DNA of 64,000 bases from Rapana venosa (Eukaryota; Mollusca; Gastropoda; Neogastropoda; Muricidae), in NCBI GenBank assembly GCA_028751875.1, contig CM054167.1:29145442-29209441 (forward strand). Reading direction: 5' to 3'. Numbering within the stretch: the first letter of the stretch is position 1; every line of letters begins with the position of its first letter. Under the pieces are notes generated by a model. It had not been told where the DNA came from, ran no database searches, and worked only from the letters and a program-made list of their open reading frames with translations. This document shows, piece by piece, positions 10,261 through 19,641 of this stretch. Position numbers and translations under genes: made by a program.

Positions 10261-11280
10261 GTCCTTTGTTACGGTAGTTAGCATAACTTTACCCGGATGG
10301 CTGATCAGGCTGATGGTACGGTAGTTTGAGATAGTTCTATGATACCTTTTTCTGAAAGTGATAATCAGGACTGTGTCCAAGGCATTGGCCACTCACCTGT
10401 GCACTAGGTCTCTTTGCAGATGATGCGTAACACATCTATCATGGCCTCTTCTCCTGCCTTGACCACTCCTGATGACTTCCCAGTTATTTTACTGCAGCTT
10501 CAAATTCTTCCCGCAGGATGGGGTATTTTTCCTTGTTGGTTTGTGAAAGGACAGCTAGCAACTTGGGAGTCCTATTGTTGTGTGTGTGTGTGTGTGTGTG
10601 TGTGTAGGGGGGGGGGTATACATCTCAGAGCAGTACTCTGCCCACCTCCTTAGAATATCATGTTCTTCAGTGAGACATGCCCCTGCTATGTCTTGGATGG
10701 TAGTGGTTCTCCCTTGTTTTGAGCTTGTCAGGTCTTTCACAAGTTCGTAGGGTTTCTTGCTCTTATTTTTCTGCAGGTTTTCTCCAGTACCTTTGCATTC
10801 TCTTTTACTTTCGCATTCCTTTTATTACTTGTTGACTGGCTTCTCTGCATAGTTTTGAACCTTCAGTCTCTTTTTTTTCTTCTTTTTTTTTGGGGGGGGG
10901 GGGGGGGGGGGGGGGGGAAGGGAGGGGGGCTTCAGAATGTCCTTCGTGAGGTCAAGGTGTCTACTTTGGTGTCCTGTTGCCGAAAACGAGGGGCAATTTT
11001 TTCTCCTATTGCTGCTTGAAAAGTTTTCTGCTCTTTGTTTGTATTTTTTAGTTTTCAAGGCTTCACTTGATCCTTACGTTTTCCTGCTTTTTAACCCTCT
11101 TGAGGCAGAGTCTGAAAGTCGTCATCATCACAAACCCATGGTTGCTTCCGATGTCAGCTCCTGGAAAGCTCTTGGTCTGTGTGTTAACACTTGATTGGCT
11201 GAGACCTGTGACCGTGATGTAGTCAGTTTTTATTTTTTATTTTGTTCCTTAGCTAGAGCTGCGAAGTTCACTTAGGGTGA
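10261..11280 (-). mobile_element. RTE-type LINE #2, middle segment (linker and start of RT)
   Basis: Minus-strand remnant with recognisable blocks in order: QPWV (about 11130, matching the KHRRKTQPWVTDE region of element #1), KDLTSSKQGRTTTIQDIAG and RRWAEYCSEMY (10740-10610), PILREEFEAAVK (about 10510), GEWPMPWTQS (about 10390) and NYRTISLISHPGKVML (10330-10275). A (GT)n microsatellite (10578-10605) and a poly(G) tract (10892-10918) interrupt it. Reading frames shift many times. It stops at 10261 where LINE X starts; the next RT residues are found at 3998, on the far side of LINE X. Confidence 0.75.
10890..10930. repeat. Poly(T)/poly(G) tract
   Basis: A run of T with a C interruption followed by about 27 consecutive G on the plus strand. 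The true length is unreliable in this assembly. It lies within RTE-type LINE #2. Confidence 0.8.
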
Positions 11281-11569
11281 GATTTTGCGTATGTGACCGT
11301 TTTTGACTGCCATGAAGGTAGCGGCATTCAGATTTGGGGAATGTGTCCTGGGTATGTCTGTCTTTCCGTAACCCGCTGAACGCTTACATGAATTTCGGGA
11401 TCTTTAAACGCATCTTTGATCTTCTGCATGTGTATATAAAAAAAGGGAATGAAGGCACTGGTAGGTCTGCACTTAAAGTTGACCTGGGAGATAGTAAAAG
11501 TCCCCACCCTTAACTCTTTCATTTCATTAGACCTATCTTGATTCCCTCAAACCAGAAAACCTGTTTGGG

Positions 11570-11884
11570 CTAATTATTTCCCTTTTTTTCCATGGCGCGG
11601 AATACGGGATGCAGCTTGTCAGCATAAACAGTACACCCATACCCTGATACCCTGACAACTCCCTTAGCTGAGACCTGATCCTGTGTGATATTGGTGTTTG
11701 TCATGGCCTGGTCAGCATAAACAGTACACCCATACCCTGACATCCTGACAACTCCCTTAGCTGAGACCTGATCCTGTGTGATATTGGTGTTTGTCATGGC
11801 CTGGTCAGTGTTGGTGAAGAAAGGGAAGGCCACCATCCTGGGCCCCTGGAGAGCCACGAGGTAGGCATCAAGATGTAAGCGGCT
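11570..11884 (-). CDS. Unrecognised open frame with an in-frame 31-residue tandem duplication
   Basis: Minus-strand frame open for 104 codons from just after a TAA (11885-11887) to a TAA at 11570-11572. It begins SRLHLDAYLVALQGPRMV and has a conventional possible start at GTG 11857; no ATG start is convincing. It contains DQAMTNTNITQDQVSAKGVV plus RMSGYGCTVYA twice in tandem (a 93-bp repeat, 11618-11803), then ADKLHPVFRAMEKKGNN. The two copies differ by one Met/Val change. I do not recognise the family. It lies inside the sequence that interrupts RTE-type LINE #2 and could be a captured exon, a fragment of a mobile-element protein, or a chance frame. No signal peptide or membrane segment is visible. 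Confidence 0.3.
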   Translation of the reverse strand, partial: SRLHLDAYLVALQGPRMVAFPFFTNTDQAMTNTNITQDQVSAKGVVRMSGYGCTVYADQAMTNTNITQDQVSAKGVVRVSGYGCTVYADKLHPVFRAMEKKGNN

Positions 11885-12044
11885 TTATTATAGCACTTGA
11901 GGGCGCTAGAGAATCGTTAAGATGAAAGCGTCTTCGTAGGACACTGATAACCTGCAGGGTATGTGCTGAAATAAGTCAAGTGGACTTTGTAAGAGACGAA
12001 GTGACAGTTCTGATATGGCCTCTGTGGTCGGCAGGGCTATAAAT

Positions 12045-12113
12045 GATGTATGGAATTTATAAAGCGCTGAATCTTGTAAAGCAACAAATCAAAGCGCTCA
12101 GATGTCATTAAAA
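12045..12113 (-). mobile_element. LINE X 3' tail only
   Basis: About 65 bases matching the extreme 3' end of LINE X: TGGAATTTATAAAGCGCTGA and ATCTTGTAAA, then AAATCAAAGCGCT. No coding part is attached. A SINE fragment follows immediately. Confidence 0.7.
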
Positions 12114-12134
12114 AAATTTTTTATGCGTGTGTAT

Positions 12135-12295
12135 GCGTTTTTAAAATTTTGTCATCTGTTACCACCGGCACACTGGCCTACTCTTTCGAACAGTGGAACA
12201 GGATTTAACGTGTGCGCAAGATGTTCTGCATGCGTTCGCACACGGGGCCTCGGTTTATAGTCTCATCCGAAGGACTTTACAGACAATCCAGGATT
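12135..12295 (-). mobile_element. SINE core fragment
   Basis: Shares AAGTCCTTCGGATGAGACTA and AACCGAGGCCCCGTGTGCGA (minus orientation) with the fragment at 4246-4490, plus the AATCCTGTTCCAC and GCCGGTGG segments. The tRNA-like head is absent. Confidence 0.7.
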
Positions 12296-12639
12296 GGATT
12301 GAATTGGACTTTGTAAGAGAGTACAGACTTGTTTTGGTACTCTTCCATGAACAGTTTGTACATAAGCATGCATGTTTGTATTTTTCTTGACACAACTGTT
12401 TGTATTTACCTGTTCTAACACATATACATGCGAGTCAGCAACATGGAAATATATCGTTCTGTTTAAACTACCAAAATGTTCTTTGCATTCACTTATTGTG
12501 CATGATACCTGGGGTTAATATTGTTAGACTTGAGTAATTTCACTTTGAACTAAGTACCTTATTTTCAGGAATAAACTCTTCTAGAAACTCTGGAATGAAG
12601 ATAAGTAAAGCTTTTTTTGGATCATGGAAAGCAGGGGAA

Positions 12640-12770
12640 TTACTTACTTACAGAAATGTGCAAACCAAGGAGTTAATTCACCAGACACTGCCGAGATTCG
12701 AACCACGACTTCATAGACCCGTGGGGTTGAAGTGGTATGGTCTCCACCACTTGGCTGTAGCGTCCGTCAG
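12640..12770 (-). mobile_element. tRNA-derived SINE
   Basis: The minus strand has an A-box-like AGCCAAGTGGTGGAG (12742-12756) and a strong B box GTGGTTCGAATCTCGG (12691-12706), spaced as in a tRNA gene, so an RNA polymerase III promoter is likely. There is no clean cloverleaf. The tail is AAGTAAGTAA. It sits at the edge of the RTE-type LINE #2 endonuclease region. Confidence 0.6.
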
Positions 12771-12775
12771 TCAGT

Positions 12776-13920
12776 TCGGTTGTGATGATCTCCTAGGCTG
12801 TGGCTTTTCCAACATCTAGATGGTTTTTGTTGACCAGTTGTGTTCACACTTTCAAGCTGTTGTAATCGGCAATGTTCTAGGTCTCTGGGTTGCAGTATTG
12901 GTCACATGTCCCCTTTCTGTTCTTGTTAGCCTCTGCTCATATCTTTGCTTTCTTTCCAGTCGTCCTGTACCTCAATGATGTCTTTCTCTAGCGTCTGGTC
13001 TGACGCAGTGATAGCAGAAGTCTTCAACACCATTGTCATCAAAGTCAATTGTTGGGGCACACTTGTGGATGATGGTGATGTTAAAAAGTGCTGTTTTGAG
13101 ACAGATAGTAATGAATCGACTAGAGACTGGTTTACAACTCATGATGGCATTCACAGGGACTTTTGGAATGAGGACTCCAACTTCATATTCGTGTCTGTCT
13201 TCACTGAAGTACAGTTAGCTTGTGGCCTTCAGGGATTTAAGTTTCTCCGAAGTTTTTTTCAGCGTGTCTTTCAGAGTCCAAGGATGTTCCATGGGTGTCT
13301 CTTCATTTCATGTGTTAGTTCTTCCACTTTTCCTGGTGCTCTCAGCGATCTCACATTCCAGGTTCCAATAGTGATATTGGTTCTGGCACGTAGTGATTTT
13401 GATCCATGAGTCGCATACTTGTCACCTCGGTCCTGATGGTCAGCAACAGAAGGCATGGTCCTTACTCCGGGCGACGACTGAGCTGGTATGTATTGCTTAG
13501 TGGTGGTCATTTTCGTGTGGTACGTCTTGGGCAACGCCCATCCCTCTCCATGCCAGACCACAGCCATGTCCTCCATCTAGGTGGCTCGCCTTGGACTCGA
13601 GCACAGAGCGTTTAATTCTTTGCGGAACTTCATCCACGTTGGCCGGTAACCCGCATCGTGGAGGTCATTCGCCCAGTGATGGTGAGATGACATCACCTCT
13701 AGCCCTCAGTTTCTATAGCACACCTGCTCAAGCCAGGTCTCGGGACGTGGCGCCTGGAGCCAGCACACAGCCTGAGGAGATGGATGAGGACTCGCGATGT
13801 TTGCCCACTCTACCAGGCAGCAGGGTGCAGCAGTCAGACGTCAAGGTACTGCCTCAACCACAGACCCTACACTCCACAACCAGTGTTTTCATGGCTAAAA
13901 ACTGTACTTAACATTCTTGT
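12776..13920 (-). mobile_element. RTE-type LINE #2, 5' segment (5' UTR-like and endonuclease)
   Basis: Minus-strand endonuclease remnant: ITIGTWNVRSLRAPGKVEEL and WNILGL (13375-13271), FNITIIHKCAPTIDFDD (about 13080-13030), then DIIEVQDDWKESKD (about 12980), the decayed equivalent of the GDWNA motif. Upstream (13400-13920) is a GC-rich stretch with no clear ORF that is probably its 5' UTR. Frameshifts are frequent. Together with 10261-11280 and 3005-3998 it makes one element of about 3.2 kb when the insertions are removed. It belongs to the same general family as RTE-type LINE #1 but is clearly more diverged. Confidence 0.7.
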
Positions 13921-14181
13921 GTGTGTGTGGATTTTTATTGGGGGTGGGGTGGGTGTTTTGGTGTTGGGGGGGGGGGTAATGTGTCCAAACAAAAAAATAA
14001 ACGACTGCCCATGGCACATACAGATGCCAAGAACTGGCTCTCTATGGCAGATCAACATTCAGTGAACTGCAATCGTGTGCTTGCACACGATTTGAGAAAC
14101 AACACCATGCTTATATCTATCTACACTAGTTCTAACTATGTGTGCCCATTGTGCCGTCATCAGTAACCACATGCAGCTGAC

Positions 14182-14277
14182 CTTGATGATGATCTCCATC
14201 TCATTCTGGTCTATATTGCCGTTGCCGTCAATGTCGTACATGTCAAAGGCCCAGTTTAGCTTGTCCTTGGGGTCTGC
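14182..14277 (-). CDS. Neuronal calcium sensor-type protein, EF-hand 3 exon
   Basis: A 96-bp minus-strand exon encoding 32 residues: ADPKDKLNWAFDMY, then the canonical EF-hand loop DIDGNGNIDQNE, then MEIIIK. Loop positions 1, 3, 5 and 12 are D, D, N and E as required for calcium binding. The KLxWAFxMYD lead-in is diagnostic of EF-hand 3 in the recoverin/neuronal calcium sensor family. Acceptor: TGTCTGTACCAG ending at 14278; donor: AAG/GTCAGC at 14182/14181. Both edges are phase 0 and join directly to GCC ATC TAC (Ala-Ile-Tyr) at the EF-hand 4 exon, giving the family's expected EIIIK-AIYxM. Exons for the N-terminus and EF-hands 1-2 should lie at higher coordinates, but I could not find them before the gap. 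The acceptor belongs to the adjacent 63-bp tandem repeat. Which family member this is cannot be told. Confidence 0.88.
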
Positions 14278-14817
14278 CTGGTACAGACAAGCATGACCTC
14301 AACAATCTTAATATGACACGGTAAGTGAATTGTATCATTCCTGGTACAGACAAGCATGACCTCAACAATCTTAATATGACACGGTAAGTGAATTGTATCA
14401 TTCCTGGTACAGACAAGCATGACCTCAACAATCTTAATATGACACGGTAAGTGAATTGTATCATTCCTGGTACAGACAAGCATTACCTCAACAATCTTAA
14501 TATGACACGGTAAGTGAATTGTATCATTCCTGGTACAGACAATCATTACTCAACATTATATGACACGTAAGTGAATTTACATCTGCAGCAACATACCTAA
14601 CATTTAATTGACACGGTAAGTGAATTGTATCATTCCTGGTACAGACAATCATTACCTCAACAATCTTAATATTACACGTAAGTGAATTGTATCATTCCTG
14701 GTACAGACAATCATTACCTCAACAATCTTAATATGACACGGTAAGTGAATTGTATCATTCCTGGTACAGACAATCATTACCTCAACAATCTTATATGGAC
14801 ACGGTAAGTGAATTGTT
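14278..14817. repeat. 63-bp minisatellite containing the EF-hand 3 exon's splice acceptor
   Basis: Eight to nine copies of a 63-bp unit. Unit starts are at 14278, 14341, 14404, 14467 and 14530, then after a degraded copy at about 14637, 14699 and 14761. The first four units are almost identical; later ones carry AATCATT for AAGCATG and small deletions. In the gene's (minus) direction each unit ends GCTTGTCTGTACCAG/G, which is the exon's own 3' splice site, so the array supplies up to nine candidate acceptors. On the plus strand each unit has CGGTAAGTGAAT, a donor-like sequence. Confidence 0.93.
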
Positions 14818-15288
14818 CTTCTGTACACACCCTCACTTTGGATGTTTTTTTGCTGACATACACCGTTCATTTCAATCTCCCCGCCACAGCCATGCCCAGA
14901 TTCGTTATGTCTCTTCCCCAGGGTCAGGAGTCCACAGAGAGCCTATCAATATCAGTTCACCGTGGGGCCACCAGCCGGAGGAACTCTGCACTGCTGCTAG
15001 GTCATTGTGGTGGTGTTCAGTGGTGCCCGTTCTGAGCTAACATACGCAGAACACCACCTATTAAGCCCCCTACTAACGAAAGTATTAGCTCAGTCGCGGA
15101 GCCAGGCTTAGTGAGTCGCCCACCCGAAGTTGTGACCACCACAACGTCCCTCTAACAACAGTCCCCCGCGAACCTCCAACCCCAAAGGCTGTGACACAAA
15201 CTCACCACAGGCACAGACACCATTGGAGAAACCAAATCTGAGGTCACCTTGAGACCAGAGCAACTGGCGCCTCCAAATCAGAGGCAAT
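14818..15288. other. No gene recognised
   Basis: Mixed-composition sequence of 471 bases. No long frame with family resemblance, no clear repeat unit and no tRNA-like box pair was seen. It could be an old repeat. Confidence 0.5.
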
Positions 15289-15660
15289 TTTTTTAATGCA
15301 CGATGATCATTGATAATGGGGATGACATAATGATACGGCTATGGAAGTGCATATGGTTTGAGATTACTTGACAGGGTTGTACTCCACGAATACTATCATA
15401 ATATATCCCGGCGTCAACCGGGCCCGAGAGATACAGACACCTGCAGTGTTGGTCAATTAATTTGAACAACACTCTCAAACTTGCATCCGTAAAGTGGATG
15501 AAGCTCGACTGTGTGGTTCCAGTCTTCCCTATGAGTCCACACCATTCTTACTCTGGGTAGAAGCCGACCGGAGTCCAAAAAATCCCTTTGACTCTAATGG
15601 GAATTGAACTCGCGACCTTCCAGTCCGTAACTCAAGCCGCTAACCACTTCGCCATGGCAG
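15289..15660 (-). mobile_element. tRNA-derived SINE
   Basis: The minus-strand head (15655-15600) has A box TGGCGAAGTGGTTAGCGG and B box GGTCGCGAGTTCAATTCCC, both close to RNA polymerase III consensus and correctly spaced. A non-tRNA body of about 300 bases follows and ends in a short A-run (seen as T at 15287-15295). It lies head-to-tail with the next SINE. Confidence 0.75.
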
Positions 15661-16040
15661 GTAGTGACAATCATTATCGTGAAATTCGGACTGCTCTCCC
15701 CGGGGAGAGCGTGTCGCCACAAGAGCAGCGCCACCCTCTACATTTTTTTGTTTCCTGAAACTGTATCTGTTTCCTTATCAGAGTGCTTTTTTTCTACAGA
15801 ATTTTGCCAGGGACAACTCATTTGCGCCGTGGTTCTTTACGTGTCGCTTAATAAATTGGTGTACACACATGAACCTTGGTTTAACTGTCTCATACGAAAG
15901 ACTAGCACCCAGACAAGATCCTCAAGGTCTAAAGGATGGAGGAAAAGTTTCGGGCCCAAACAGGGATTAAACCACCGCACACTTCCGACCCGGACTTTTC
16001 GCCACAATGATACCCAACTCGCCATCCCAATACTGGTTTG
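15661..16040 (-). mobile_element. tRNA-derived SINE with conserved core
   Basis: Minus strand: A box-like GATGGCGAGTTGG (about 16025-16010), B box GGTTTAATCCCTG (15973-15961), then a core with AGTCTTTCGTATGAGACAGT and TAAACCAAGG. Next come GTAAAGAACCACGGC and TTGCCAGG-type segments, and near the 3' end an 18-bp perfect palindrome GCTCTCCCCGGGGAGAGC (15693-15710) followed by AGTCCGAATTTCAC. From memory, SINEs with this order of segments are common in gastropods. The core is shared with the fragments at 4246 and 12135. Confidence 0.8.
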
Positions 16041-16735
16041 GTCTTCCACTTTCCACATCTATACCTTTGCATTCATCATCTATTGTGAGCCTTACTCAAC
16101 CCTTCATCATCAAAACTCTCCCCCTACTTTGAATCTCTTCACAGTCAATGTGTAATCCGCTGTCCAGACTGAAAGGCTTACTTTATCCTCGATTTCATCT
16201 CCAAACAGAGCATCAATTTGACCGTTCCTAACGGATAAAACCACAAGGGCCACTCATCAAGATAAAACAGCTGACAACCAACGGGTATTGAAACTCGACC
16301 CCCCCCCCACCCCCACGACTCTTCCCGTGAGGTGAGCATAGCCACATAACGAAATCATACCGTATATCGCCTTTCTTTCGTCAGGGCCTACCTATTCTCA
16401 CATACAACTTACTGAAGAGCTTTCACCTCAACTTATCTGAACCACGTTTTCGCTTACTTTCTGACCATTACTGTCTCCTCTCGCTCCACACCATAAGAAC
16501 ACTGACGTCTAAAGTTAGTTTTCATCCGAGTTCTCCAATCCACCCTGGGACCACTATGAAGTACGAGAAAGAGTGGTCCCATGACCCAGAGTGGGTCGTA
16601 GGAAGTGAGGCATCAGAGACTTCTACTCCTCAAGGGCCAGCATATTGAGGGCGGCGCCCCCATCCTCCACTCCCTCGCTGCTTTACCTACCCCTGACCCC
16701 TAAAGAGGCAGTACCTCCCATTTACAGCTGGGAGA
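16041..16735. other. No gene recognised
   Basis: No supported coding frame. A poly(C)/CA-rich patch lies at 16299-16315. Confidence 0.5.
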
Positions 16736-16875
16736 CTGTACTGAACGCCAAGCATAAAGGATGCTGCTGAAAAGTGTCGTGACAGATATGAGGGAAAGTC
16801 TCAAAAGGACACAAGCACACGGTTTGAGGCAGGATTGAAGTATCCACGATGTAGGCTCTGGCAAGTCAAACGAAT
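16736..16875 (-). mobile_element. LINE X 3' UTR fragment
   Basis: Matches the 3' UTR at 1090-1190 with small differences: AAAGGATGCTGCTGAAAA, GACAGATATGAGGGAAAGTC and TTTGAGGCAGGATTGAAG. No coding part is intact. Confidence 0.6.
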
Positions 16876-16979
16876 CAGAAGTTTGTTTTTTCTTGGAGGA
16901 TATTGATTAAGTCACTCACGTGCTAAATACATCCAGTCCCCGCCCTTATTGGACAACATCAATTTTGAAAAAGACTAAT

Positions 16980-17432
16980 TGAAAACAAAAACAACTATAA
17001 CGTTAAACAAAAACAAAAACAAAACAAAACAGGAGCCAGAAATAGCAATAAAAACCAACCAAACAAAAATAACAATAACAGAAAGACAGTGTTATATATG
17101 TTATATAGCACACAAAAAACACACACACTCAGATCGAAAAATACAAGGCAAACAATCAAATTATGATAAAGATAAAAAGGGGCAAATAAGCAAGTAGCAA
17201 ATAAAAAAACGAGCCAGGCAACTGAAAACATCCCACCCCACCACCATCCATCCACAAAATAAAGCATATAAATCATACTATTTTAGTAAAAGGGAGGAAG
17301 AAAGAACCACTATCATCATGATGGGGAAGAAGCAGTATTACCAATAACAAACTACATGAAATATATGTCCCAGATTCAAAATAAAATAAAATTATGCACA
17401 ACATTTAAAGCAAAATAATGGCATAATAATTT
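16980..17432. other. A-rich region without a gene
   Basis: A-rich, K/N/T-codon sequence (AAAACAAAAAC runs) that opens frames by composition only. No family is recognised. Confidence 0.5.
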
Positions 17433-17589
17433 ACTCACACACACACACGCACACGCACACACGCGCGCGCGCACACATACACACACTCACACACACATGC
17501 AAATACGTTGCTTATTCAATGTACCATCTGGAAAAAAAAATTTTGACATGACTTGACATGACTTCATACATACACCCACATACGCACGC

Positions 17590-17623
<34 letters not shown>

Positions 17624-17681
17624 CACACACACACACACACACACATCATGCATCAACTAGCTGGCTACAGTATACTATAAT

Positions 17682-17742
<61 letters not shown>

Positions 17743-17756
17743 AGAGAAAAGGAGAG
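17433..17756. repeat. (CA)n and (GA)n microsatellites
   Basis: (CA)n/(CG)n at about 17433-17500 and 17573-17645, then (GA)n at about 17686-17756, which forms the tail side of the adjacent family A repeat. Confidence 0.9.
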
Positions 17757-17996
17757 AGACAATGACACAATGACAAATTCTTTTATTTCGAGGATAATGA
17801 ATAAGCACTCATATGCTTTTTTACATCCAGTCCCAGCCCGTAGGGATACATCTTAATAATTACCCAACACTTATACAGTCTCACAGTAGAAACATGGGGA
17901 AATAACCCTTTTCAAAGCAGCCCCCCCCCCCCTCCTCCAACAACCCCCCCCGCCCCCCCCCCCCCCCCCAAGCAAACTAATAAAAGAAAACCCTAA
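17757..17996 (-). repeat. Family A repeat, partial copy
   Basis: Minus-strand copy of a dispersed repeat. In the sense direction it ends GGGCTGGGACTGGATGTAAA, AAGCATATGAGTGCTTATTC, then a TCCTCGAAATAAAAGAATTT tail followed by GTCATTGTG and (TC)n. A C-rich patch (17919-17969) corresponds to the G-run seen in every copy. The short tail repeat after AATAAA is typical of the 3' ends of LINEs or SINEs. Other copies: 18004, 51400, 52120, 52840 and 53690. Confidence 0.8.
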
Positions 17997-18003
17997 AAAC
18001 ACC

Positions 18004-18139
18004 CCGAGAGACAATGACAATGACAAATTCTTTTATTTCGAGGATAATGAATAGGCACTCATGTGCTTTTTACATCCAGTCCCCGCCCGTAGGGATACAT
18101 CTTAATAATAACCCAACACTTATACAGTCTCACAGTATA

Positions 18140-18170
<31 letters not shown>

Positions 18171-18545
18171 GAAAGCAAACTAATAAAAGAAAACCCTAAA
18201 AACATCCCCCACCACCCCCCACCCCCCAAAAAAACAAAACAAACCCACAACCAAAACAAACAAACAAACAAAAGAGAAGAAAAACCAAACCAACATAAGA
18301 AGAAAAAAAGAGAAAAAGAAACAACAACAACAAAACCAAGAAGAATAACAACCAAACTTAATAAGTCATAAAGATAAACATCTACACATTGTCAAATGGT
18401 ACCTATACTTGTTACACATAACAATAAGATATTGAAATAGGGCACTCGTTAAGACTTAAGTACAGAGGACAAGTCCAATAAGTAGTGAAAATATAAAATA
18501 TGAAACCTTCATCAGGATACACCATAACTATAAGCAAAACGATAA
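18004..18545 (-). repeat. Family A repeat, full-length copy
   Basis: Complete minus-strand copy matching 52120-52735. The sense-strand 5' end is CGTTTTGCTTATAGTTATGG and the 3' end is AATTTGTCATTGTCATTGTC. A run of about 27 C (18144-18170) replaces the G-rich patch. No open frame is shared between copies, so it is probably non-autonomous. Confidence 0.8.
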
Positions 18546-18613
18546 AAGGTGAGAGAGAGACAGAGACAGAGACAGAGAGTGTGTGTGTGTATTTCAAAGA
18601 TAATATCCAATTT

Positions 18614-19641
18614 CTTCTTCTTCTTCTTTCATCTGCCACTGGTGCCCTTCGGCGTCGCGGGGAGACACAGACGTCTGTCTGCAGCTAGGCGGGAGGCTTG
18701 ATGTAGTGACAGGTCATGGGCTCCCAGGGTGTCAGCCACGGAGTCGTTCCATCGTCTCCTTGGTCTACCTCTGGCTTTCCAGCCATTGTATTTGGTGGTG
18801 TATGCCCGTAGGGCTGGTTGGTTGGGCGGCATTCTAGTGAGGTGACCAAACCACCTGATCCTTTGTTGTTCGATATGGTGGAGAATTGGTGTTAGTCCGA
18901 CCATGTCTCTGATCACCTCATTCTTGATCTTGTTGACAGCTTTTCTCAGGCAGCGCATTTCACATGTGACCAGTTTTCTCTCTAAGGCTTTTGTTAGGGC
19001 CCATGTCTGACACTGGTATGTGAGTGTTGGAACGAAGATGGCGTTGATGAGTTTTGCCTTGGTGCTCATTGGGATGCTGGGATGTTTTAGAAGGGGGGCG
19101 AGTTGGTAACTGACTGCATTCGCTTTACTGGCATCTTGTTTCTATCTCTCTGTCCATATTTCCATCTTCAGTGAAGAGGCTGCCAAGGTATTTAAATTCT
19201 TTGGTCTGTTTCAGCTGGGTGCCGTTGATGTTGATGTCCAGCTTTCCTGGATTTCTGCTGACAGACATAACTTCTGTTTTGGTGATACTGATCTTCATGT
19301 CATACCTCTCGCAGCTTGTGTTGAGTTGGTCTGTGTGTTCTTGAAGAGCTGCTTTGTTCTGATTCATCAGGGACTGGTCGTCAGCAAATAATAGTTCGTT
19401 CAGGGCCTCAAGATCTGGGTTGGCTTCCTTTGTAATCTGGTTTATGTAGATCACGAAGAGAAGGGGAGAGAGTACGCAGCCTTGCCTGACCCCTGATGTA
19501 ACCGGGAACCAGTCGGATGTTCCACTGGCTGTTCGGACTGCGCTCATACTGTTGGCATAGATTGCTCTGATGTTATCAAGCAACTGCCCCCCTTTCCCCT
19601 TTGTACTGCTCCCGGATCTTCCAGACTTTCTCTGTTTAAAA
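18614..19641 (-). mobile_element. LINE Y, RT domain to 3' end, cut by the gap
   Basis: Minus-strand non-LTR element whose 3' tail is (GAA)n (18614-18627). Its RT part continues into the gap at 19642. It is a close relative of the copy at 33556-34462, although the two are not in positions equivalent under the inverted duplication. Confidence 0.88.
18629..19583 (-). pseudogene. LINE Y reverse transcriptase, C-terminal two-thirds
   Basis: Two open stretches. The first, 19583-19125, has TSGVRQGCVLSPLLFVIYI, LLFADDQSL (catalytic ADD box), DMKISITKTEVM and KEFKYLGSLFTEDG. The second, 19069-18629, has VPTLTYQCQTWALT, RWFGHLTRMPP and RGRPRRRWNDSVADTL, ending PATPKGTSGR. A frame change near 19100 separates them. 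Compared with the copy at 33556-34462, a few residues (TRRD) are missing after RKAVNK. The clade is probably RTE-like; I cannot settle it from a partial protein. Confidence 0.85.

Larger units (their letters stand above)
11281..12775. other. Insert region splitting RTE-type LINE #2
   Basis: The endonuclease part of RTE-type LINE #2 ends near 12776 and its linker resumes near 11280. Between them lie the tandem-repeat open frame (11570-11884), a LINE X tail, a SINE fragment and a tRNA-derived SINE. The stretch 12300-12640 shows nothing recognisable. Confidence 0.5.

Noticed and set aside
14278..14817. GGTAAGT motifs on the plus strand of the minisatellite as real donors
   Set aside because: No plus-strand exon was found nearby; they are carried by the unit and the gene is on the minus strand.
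15600..15655. Functional tRNA gene (good A and B boxes), also at 12691-12756 and 15961-16025
   Set aside because: No acceptor-stem pairing or consistent cloverleaf was seen, and each is joined to a SINE body or tail.
16979..17276. Small K/N/T-rich frame and its hydrophobic reverse-strand frame
   Set aside because: A-rich low-complexity sequence; both frames arise from composition.
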